Shown piece after piece: positions 5,982-10,017 of a stretch of 10,017 nt of DNA. Numbering within the stretch: position 1 is the first letter of the stretch; the number at the start of each line of letters is the position of its first letter. The translations under genes were made by a program, and so were the position numbers. Source of the stretch: Firmicutes bacterium UBA4996 (lineage in GTDB: Bacteria > Bacillota > Limnochordia > Darwinibacteriales > Darwinibacteriaceae); NCBI GenBank assembly GCA_002396805.1, contig DGYW01000068.1, positions 1 to 10,017 of the forward strand, in the 5' to 3' direction. The notes beneath the pieces are model-generated. The model had not been told where the DNA came from, did not search any database, and worked only from the letters and a program-made list of their open reading frames with translations.

Positions 5982-7217
5982 ATGTTACGTAAAAAGCTTA
6001 GTCTGATTGTTTTGGCTCTGATGTTAACCTTGTCTTTCGCCTTCGTAGGCAGTGTGCAAGCAGCCACTGAAATCACTTTTTGGACATTATCTCTAAGCCC
6101 CACATTTGACGATTATATCAATGGGGTTATTGCCGCTTTCGAGGCCGAGAACCCAGGCATCAAAGTGAATTGGCAAGACATTCCTCACGCGGTCGCTGAG
6201 CAGAGAACTCTCACAGCCGCAGCAGCTAACCAGCTTCCTGATGTAATGAACCTGAACACTAACTTCCTCAAAAAGCTAGGTGCCTTAGGTGCTTTAGTTG
6301 ATATGGATACCGCTGCAGCTGACGTGAAAGACCACTACTTCCCAGGTATCTGGAAAGCCGGTGAAGTGAATGGCGTTACTTACGCTCTACCTTGGTACAT
6401 CACCAACTCTTTAATGATCTATAATAAAGACCTTTTGGCCAAAGCCGGTTTCGATGGACCACCGACCACAATGGAAGAATCTTGGGAAATGTCCCGGGTA
6501 CTTTACAACAAATTAGGTGTATACGGTAACATCATTACCTCTATCCATCTACAACTACCTAAAGAAGGCGTCTATCTTGTTTCGCCAGATGGCAAATCTG
6601 CAGCCATCAACACTCCTAAGGCTCTAGAAATGTTTCGGAACTACAAGAAGTACTATGACGAAGGGCTTATTCCTGATGAATTGCTCTTAGGCCAAGCTAA
6701 AGGTATAGAATGGTATGCCCAAGAGCGAATTGCCTGGTTTGTAACTGGCCCGCAATTGTTCAGACAAGTATTGGATATGGCTCCTGATGTGTATCATAAG
6801 TCTAGCGCGGCCTTTGATGTACTCGGCTCGGAAGAAGTAGTAAACGTAGCGGTAATGAATATCGCCGTAGCATCCACTAGTAAGAACCAAGATGCGGCCG
6901 TGAAGTTTGCCAAATTCATGACCAATGCTGAAAACCAATTAGCTTTCTCTAAACTGACAGCTATTCTACCATCCGTCATTGAAGCTGCCAACGATGAGTA
7001 TTTCACTGCTGGCAAGGATTCCACTGACGCGGCTGAGCTTGGACACTACATTGCTGCTCAACAACTGCAGTACTCTACTGACCTCTATGCTCCAGTGGAG
7101 AACGTAACTAGAATCAACCGTATCGTGAATGACGAGATTAAACGTGTATTACTCGAAGACAAAGATCCAGCTGAGGCTCTACGCGACGCTGAACGCTTGA
7201 TCAACGAATTACTCTAA
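5982..7217 (+). CDS. Carbohydrate ABC transporter solute-binding protein (family 1)
   Basis: The 411-residue protein has a lysine-rich start (LRKK), a hydrophobic core and a VQA-ATE signal peptidase I site, with cleavage near residue 27. The mature protein begins with ITFWT, typical of family 1 sugar-binding proteins. It continues with the family pattern: a helix of the FEAENPGIKV type, PDVMNL, the NGVTYALPWY segment, and IYNKDLLAKAGFDGPPTTMEE. It captures a sugar or oligosaccharide outside the membrane and delivers it to the two permeases encoded downstream. The ligand cannot be read from sequence; nearby araBD suggests L-arabinose or arabino-oligosaccharides, as with AraN in Bacillus. No lipobox cysteine is present, unlike most Gram-positive binding proteins, which implies a periplasm or another retention mechanism. 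It is the first gene of the transporter unit. Confidence 0.9.
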   Translation: MLRKKLSLIVLALMLTLSFAFVGSVQAATEITFWTLSLSPTFDDYINGVIAAFEAENPGIKVNWQDIPHAVAEQRTLTAAAANQLPDVMNLNTNFLKKLGALGALVDMDTAAADVKDHYFPGIWKAGEVNGVTYALPWYITNSLMIYNKDLLAKAGFDGPPTTMEESWEMSRVLYNKLGVYGNIITSIHLQLPKEGVYLVSPDGKSAAINTPKALEMFRNYKKYYDEGLIPDELLLGQAKGIEWYAQERIAWFVTGPQLFRQVLDMAPDVYHKSSAAFDVLGSEEVVNVAVMNIAVASTSKNQDAAVKFAKFMTNAENQLAFSKLTAILPSVIEAANDEYFTAGKDSTDAAELGHYIAAQQLQYSTDLYAPVENVTRINRIVNDEIKRVLLEDKDPAEALRDAERLINELL

Positions 7218-7223
7218 GGAGAT

Positions 7224-7236
7224 CTGCCTAGGGCAG
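7224..7236 (+). other. Small RNA hairpin after the binding-protein gene
   Basis: CTGCC-TAG-GGCAG forms a 5-bp GC-rich stem with a 3-base loop, 7 bases after the stop codon. It is followed by GTTTGCT, not a real T-tract, so it is more likely a stabilising element than a terminator. Confidence 0.4.
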
Positions 7237-7258
7237 GTTTGCTCCACTTGCATGGTAA

Positions 7259-7290
7259 CAGTCCATCTAGCCTTTTAGCTAGATGGACTG
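7259..7290 (+). other. Intercistronic 13-bp hairpin (mRNA stabiliser or partial terminator)
   Basis: CAGTCCATCTAGC (7259-7271) pairs perfectly over 13 bp with GCTAGATGGACTG (7278-7290) around the loop CTTTTA. Only ATTTTGGGG follows, so any termination would be leaky. The position between binding-protein and permease genes is where many ABC operons carry a hairpin that keeps the binding protein mRNA more abundant than the permease mRNA. The permease ribosome binding site starts only a few bases downstream. Confidence 0.8.
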
Positions 7291-7309
7291 ATTTTGGGGA
7301 GGAATAAAG

Positions 7310-8164
7310 ATGTACAGACCATCGCATGCTTGGTTATTCATGGCGCCAGCCCTCATCATTATGCTGGCTTTTAGTATTATCCCAAGTTTCATGGCCCTGG
7401 GACTCAGTTTCACGGATTACAACGTGTTCCAGAAGGCCCAGTGGGTGGGTTTAGATAACTATCGAACAATATTACGCACTGGAGAGTTTTGGAATGTACT
7501 GCGCAATACGCTTAGTTATTGGCTATTAGTGACTCCCGTCTTGGTGACGGTTCCGGTGTTTGTAGCAGCATTAGTTAATCGGGAGATGCCTGGGATTAAG
7601 TTCTATCGCTTACTATTCTACTTTCCCGTGTTGGTATCGGTGGTTATTACTGCGTTAATTTGGGGTTGGATGTTTCAGAGCAATGGTATTCTAAACTATT
7701 TACTCGGCCTGATTGGTTTAGGTCCGGTAAGGTGGTTAACTCGAAGAACCACCGTTCTACCCAGTCTAGCTTTAGTAACTATCTGGCAAGGATTAGGTTA
7801 TTACATGCTCTTTTACTTGGCCGGTATGCAAAGTATTTCTTTAGATGTTTACGAAGCGGCAGAGTTGGATGGAGCTACTAACTGGAAAAAGCACATTTAT
7901 ATTACCTTCCCATTATTGAGGCCAGTCATTTTCTTTACTACAGTGATTTCTACCATGGCCGCGTTGAAGGAATTCACGCTGATGATGACAATGACGGGCG
8001 GTGGGCCCATAGGGGCTTCAAAAACAGTGGTCTATTTAGTCTTCGAAGAGGCTTTTGAGAATTTGGAGATGGGCTACGCCAGCGCCATCTCGTTCTTGCT
8101 CTTCGCGGTGATTCTCGTCTTAACGATTATCAACAAAACAACTTTAGACAAAGAACAGGAATAG
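7310..8164 (+). CDS. Sugar ABC transporter permease, MalF/UgpA type
   Basis: The 284-residue membrane protein starts at an ATG 7 bases after GGGGAGG. Hydrophobic segments are visible at roughly residues 8-33, 68-90, 100-122, 150-172, 203-220 and 257-274, giving the usual six helices. The EAA loop that docks on the ATPase is seen as YEAAELDGATNWKKHIYITF with FPLLRP (181-205). The sequence fits the first permease of carbohydrate uptake 1 (CUT1) transporters, such as AraP, MalF and UgpA. It forms a heterodimer with the permease encoded next. No ATP-binding subunit gene is in the window, so a shared ATPase (MsmX-type) encoded elsewhere is likely. The 92-base gap to the binding-protein gene is filled by hairpins, and the next gene starts 10 bases after this stop. 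Confidence 0.91.
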   Translation: MYRPSHAWLFMAPALIIMLAFSIIPSFMALGLSFTDYNVFQKAQWVGLDNYRTILRTGEFWNVLRNTLSYWLLVTPVLVTVPVFVAALVNREMPGIKFYRLLFYFPVLVSVVITALIWGWMFQSNGILNYLLGLIGLGPVRWLTRRTTVLPSLALVTIWQGLGYYMLFYLAGMQSISLDVYEAAELDGATNWKKHIYITFPLLRPVIFFTTVISTMAALKEFTLMMTMTGGGPIGASKTVVYLVFEEAFENLEMGYASAISFLLFAVILVLTIINKTTLDKEQE

Positions 8165-8174
8165 GGGGGAGACC

Positions 8175-9023
8175 ATGGCTAGGAAGAATAAGATTAGTCG
8201 ACGAAGACTCGTTCATACAATTTTTGTTTATCTCTGTTTGACCCTGTTGGCATTTTTCACAGTTATACCGTTTGTCTGGACTCTGTCTACCTCCTTAAAG
8301 GGACCAAACGAGACTCTGTACTCATTTCCCCCAAAGTTTATTCCCCAAAACCCCACGCTAAATAGTTATAAAGTGGTCTGGACCACCTTGCCTATTCCAC
8401 GTTATTTCTTCAATAGTGTGATCTTGGCGATTTTCCAGGTGAGCTTGCCGGTAATCCTCTGTTCTTTGGCAGCTTTCCCGTTAGCTCGGATGAATTTTAA
8501 GGGAAAGAACTTCGTCTTTATGGTCATTATGGCTACTATGATGATTCCAGGAGACATTACGATGATCCCCATTTATATCATTTTGACCAAATTAGGTTTA
8601 TTGGGTTCTCGCCTAGGTGTGATTTTGCCCAGCGCAGCCGGGGCCTTCGGAATTTTCTTGATGCGTCAAGCCTTTATGGGAATCCCTAAGGAAATTGAAG
8701 ACTCAGCTTTCATTGACGGCACAAATACTTGGCAAATGTGGCGTTACATTATGTTTCCCATGGTGAAGCCAAACATTGCGACGTTCTCAATTCTCCGGTT
8801 CATCAACTCTTGGAATGCCTTTTTATGGCCACTTTTGGTCTTTACAGATCCTAAGATGTATCCTTTGACTGTAGGCCTTTATAATCTCCGGGGGGCTTTT
8901 GTGACCAACACTCGCTTAGTCGCAGCTGGAACAATCATCGCTTTGATTCCGATTATGGTCATATTTGTAGTATTTCAACGTTACTTTATTCAAGGAGCCT
9001 ATTCTAGCGCAGTGAAGGGGTAA
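8175..9023 (+). CDS. Sugar ABC transporter permease, MalG/UgpE type
   Basis: The 282-residue protein starts at an ATG following GGGGGGAGA by a few bases. A basic N-terminus leads into a first helix (about 13-36), followed by the periplasmic segment typical of MalG-type permeases and further helices near 82-104, 112-136, 148-168, 200-224 and 247-268. The EAA loop reads EDSAFIDGTNTWQMWRYIMF and continues to FPMVKP (175-199); the first alanines are replaced (EDSAF), but the DG and the terminal P-x-x-x-P are kept. It pairs with the permease just upstream and fits the AraQ/MalG/UgpE position in carbohydrate uptake 1 transporters. The final QGAYSSAVKG is the standard C-terminal signature of this subfamily. 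Confidence 0.92.
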   Translation: MARKNKISRRRLVHTIFVYLCLTLLAFFTVIPFVWTLSTSLKGPNETLYSFPPKFIPQNPTLNSYKVVWTTLPIPRYFFNSVILAIFQVSLPVILCSLAAFPLARMNFKGKNFVFMVIMATMMIPGDITMIPIYIILTKLGLLGSRLGVILPSAAGAFGIFLMRQAFMGIPKEIEDSAFIDGTNTWQMWRYIMFPMVKPNIATFSILRFINSWNAFLWPLLVFTDPKMYPLTVGLYNLRGAFVTNTRLVAAGTIIALIPIMVIFVVFQRYFIQGAYSSAVKG

Positions 9024-9036
9024 GGAGCGAGACATC

Positions 9037-9059
9037 TTGCAGGAAAAATAACCCTGTAA
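9037..9059 (+). other. Weak hairpin in the spacer before the RpiR-family gene
   Basis: TTGCAGG (9037-9043) and CCTGTAA (9053-9059) can form a 7-bp stem with one G-U pair and a 9-base A-rich loop. There is no T-tract, so it is not a terminator. The surrounding 100-base spacer (9024-9123) shows no obvious promoter, and the regulator may be read from the transporter transcript. Confidence 0.3.
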
Positions 9060-9108
9060 GGGGAAAGAATACGAGTGCGAGTTTTGGATGGCAGTGTTAG
9101 GATTTCTT

Positions 9109-9115
9109 AAGGGGG
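9109..9115 (+). promoter_or_regulatory. Ribosome binding site that decides the RpiR-family start
   Basis: AAGGGGG stands 8 bases before the ATG at 9124. The in-frame ATG at 9088 has no such site ahead of it and would add 12 residues not typical of the family. Confidence 0.6.
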
Positions 9116-9123
9116 CATATAGA

Positions 9124-9999
9124 ATGATTCCTTTGGAAGCAGACTATGGACGGGAATTAAGGGGCGGTTTGGCCAGAATTCGATCGGTATACAATAATTT
9201 GGCACCCGCTGAACGAAAAGTTGCAGACTTTATCTTCGAAAACTGCAAGCAGGTCATTTATATGTCCGTAACCCAGTTAGCAGAAGGGGTGGGAGTAGGG
9301 GACTCTACCGTGATCCGCTTTTGCCAGAATGCTGGTTTTAGGGGATACCAAGAGCTTAAGTTAGTTCTAGCTAGGGACTTGGTAGAGCCTTCTGAAGATC
9401 TGTCGGACGGGATTACCGCCGAAGATTCTTTAGCAGTTATGGCTAGAAAAGTTGGTTCAGCTAACAAGAATGCTCTGGAAGATACCATTAAGATGTTGGA
9501 TCTCAACGAGTTAGAACGTGCGATTCAAGCCTTGATTCAGGCCCGAAAAATTGAGTTCTATGGGGTTGGCCCTTCAGGGCTAACTGCATTGGATGCGAAA
9601 TATAGGTTCATGCGTTTAGGAATGTTATGTGATGCGGCTATCGACTCTCATATCCAAATGATGTCCGCAGCAGTTTTGGACGAACGTGATGTGGTTATGA
9701 GCTTCTCTTTTAGCGGAAGTACCAAGGACGTGGTCCAAGTAGTCAATAAGGCCAAAGAGCGGGGAGCCACCGCAATTTGTGTAACTGCTTATGCCCGTTC
9801 GCCTCTAGCTAATGAAGCAGATATCAAGCTGATCACAGCTTCAGTGGAAACTCCCTTAGGTAGTGGTTCGTTACGATCGAAGATTGCCCAACTCCACATT
9901 TTAGATTTGTTATACACCGGAGTAGCCATGCGTTTAGGTAGCAAAGGACGCATTTTCACTGAATTAACTGCAGAAGCGGTCTTAGATAAGTTGTATTAG
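9124..9999 (+). CDS. RpiR/MurR-family transcriptional regulator (HTH plus SIS domain)
   Basis: With the ATG at 9124 the protein has 291 residues, the usual family length. The N-terminal HTH domain (about 15-85) shows LAPAERKVADFIFEN, then the recognition region SVTQLAEGVGVGDSTVIRFC and GFRGYQELK, which is the RpiR signature. The C-terminal SIS domain (about 130-265) binds a phosphosugar: FYGVGPSG (145-152) and SFSFSGST (193-200) supply the glycine and serine loops, followed by AICVTAYARSPLA. Such proteins act as repressors or activators of sugar genes and respond to a phosphorylated sugar. Its location 100 bases after the second permease suggests it controls this transporter, possibly with a pentose or sugar-acid phosphate as effector. 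The target site and sign of control are unknown. An alternative start at 9088 gives 303 residues. Confidence 0.92.
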   Translation: MIPLEADYGRELRGGLARIRSVYNNLAPAERKVADFIFENCKQVIYMSVTQLAEGVGVGDSTVIRFCQNAGFRGYQELKLVLARDLVEPSEDLSDGITAEDSLAVMARKVGSANKNALEDTIKMLDLNELERAIQALIQARKIEFYGVGPSGLTALDAKYRFMRLGMLCDAAIDSHIQMMSAAVLDERDVVMSFSFSGSTKDVVQVVNKAKERGATAICVTAYARSPLANEADIKLITASVETPLGSGSLRSKIAQLHILDLLYTGVAMRLGSKGRIFTELTAEAVLDKLY

Positions 10000-10017
10000 G
10001 AAGGAACGAACACTGTG
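9999..10017 (+). promoter_or_regulatory. Ribosome binding site and possible GTG start of the next gene, cut by the window edge
   Basis: GGAAGGAA (9999-10006) lies 8 bases before a GTG at 10015-10017, the last three bases of the window. The spacing and the short distance from the RpiR-family stop codon suggest a further co-directional gene. Its identity is not visible. Confidence 0.5.

Noticed and set aside
9037..9059. Terminator after the second permease gene
   Set aside because: The stem is short with a G-U pair and a long loop, and no T-tract follows.

Overview
The window looks like chromosomal DNA from an anaerobic or fermentative Firmicutes-type bacterium. Base composition is mid-range by eye (not computed). 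Most genes have strong AGGAGG-type ribosome binding sites, GTG starts occur beside ATG, and the gene set resembles Bacillus-type arabinose regions (AraM-like, AraB, AraD, AraN/P/Q-type transporter). One feature departs from a typical Gram-positive: the solute-binding protein has an ordinary signal peptide with no lipobox cysteine. This would fit a diderm Firmicutes lineage, but I cannot place the organism further.

Left part (1-2925, + strand): the 3' end of an AraM-type sn-glycerol-1-phosphate dehydrogenase, then L-ribulokinase (araB) and L-ribulose-5-phosphate 4-epimerase (araD), which overlap by 23 bases. A clear rho-independent terminator closes this unit. AraB and AraD convert L-ribulose to D-xylulose 5-phosphate, which enters the pentose phosphate pathway. 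The isomerase AraA is not in the window.

Middle part (2929-5763): a separate strong promoter drives a DapA/N-acetylneuraminate-lyase superfamily aldolase or dehydratase. It lacks the arginine of true dihydrodipicolinate synthase, so a sugar-acid substrate is likely. Convergent to it lies a two-gene minus-strand unit of paralogous ComEC/Rec2-like metallo-beta-lactamase-fold hydrolases. The promoter-proximal one has a signal peptide and the second has none.

Right part (5764-10017, + strand): a 218-bp divergent control region, then a carbohydrate ABC importer made of a solute-binding protein, two MalF/MalG-type permeases and no ATPase. An RpiR-family (HTH plus SIS) regulator follows. A 13-bp perfect hairpin sits between the binding-protein gene and the permeases and probably sets the expression ratio. 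A ribosome binding site and GTG at the right edge suggest another gene follows in the same direction.

Taken together this is a pentose or oligosaccharide uptake and catabolism region: import (ABC), sensing of a phosphosugar (RpiR-SIS), L-arabinose breakdown (AraB, AraD) and possibly a sugar-acid side branch (DapA-like). The metallo-hydrolase pair is the least explained element. I see no CRISPR array, insertion sequence, rRNA or tRNA.
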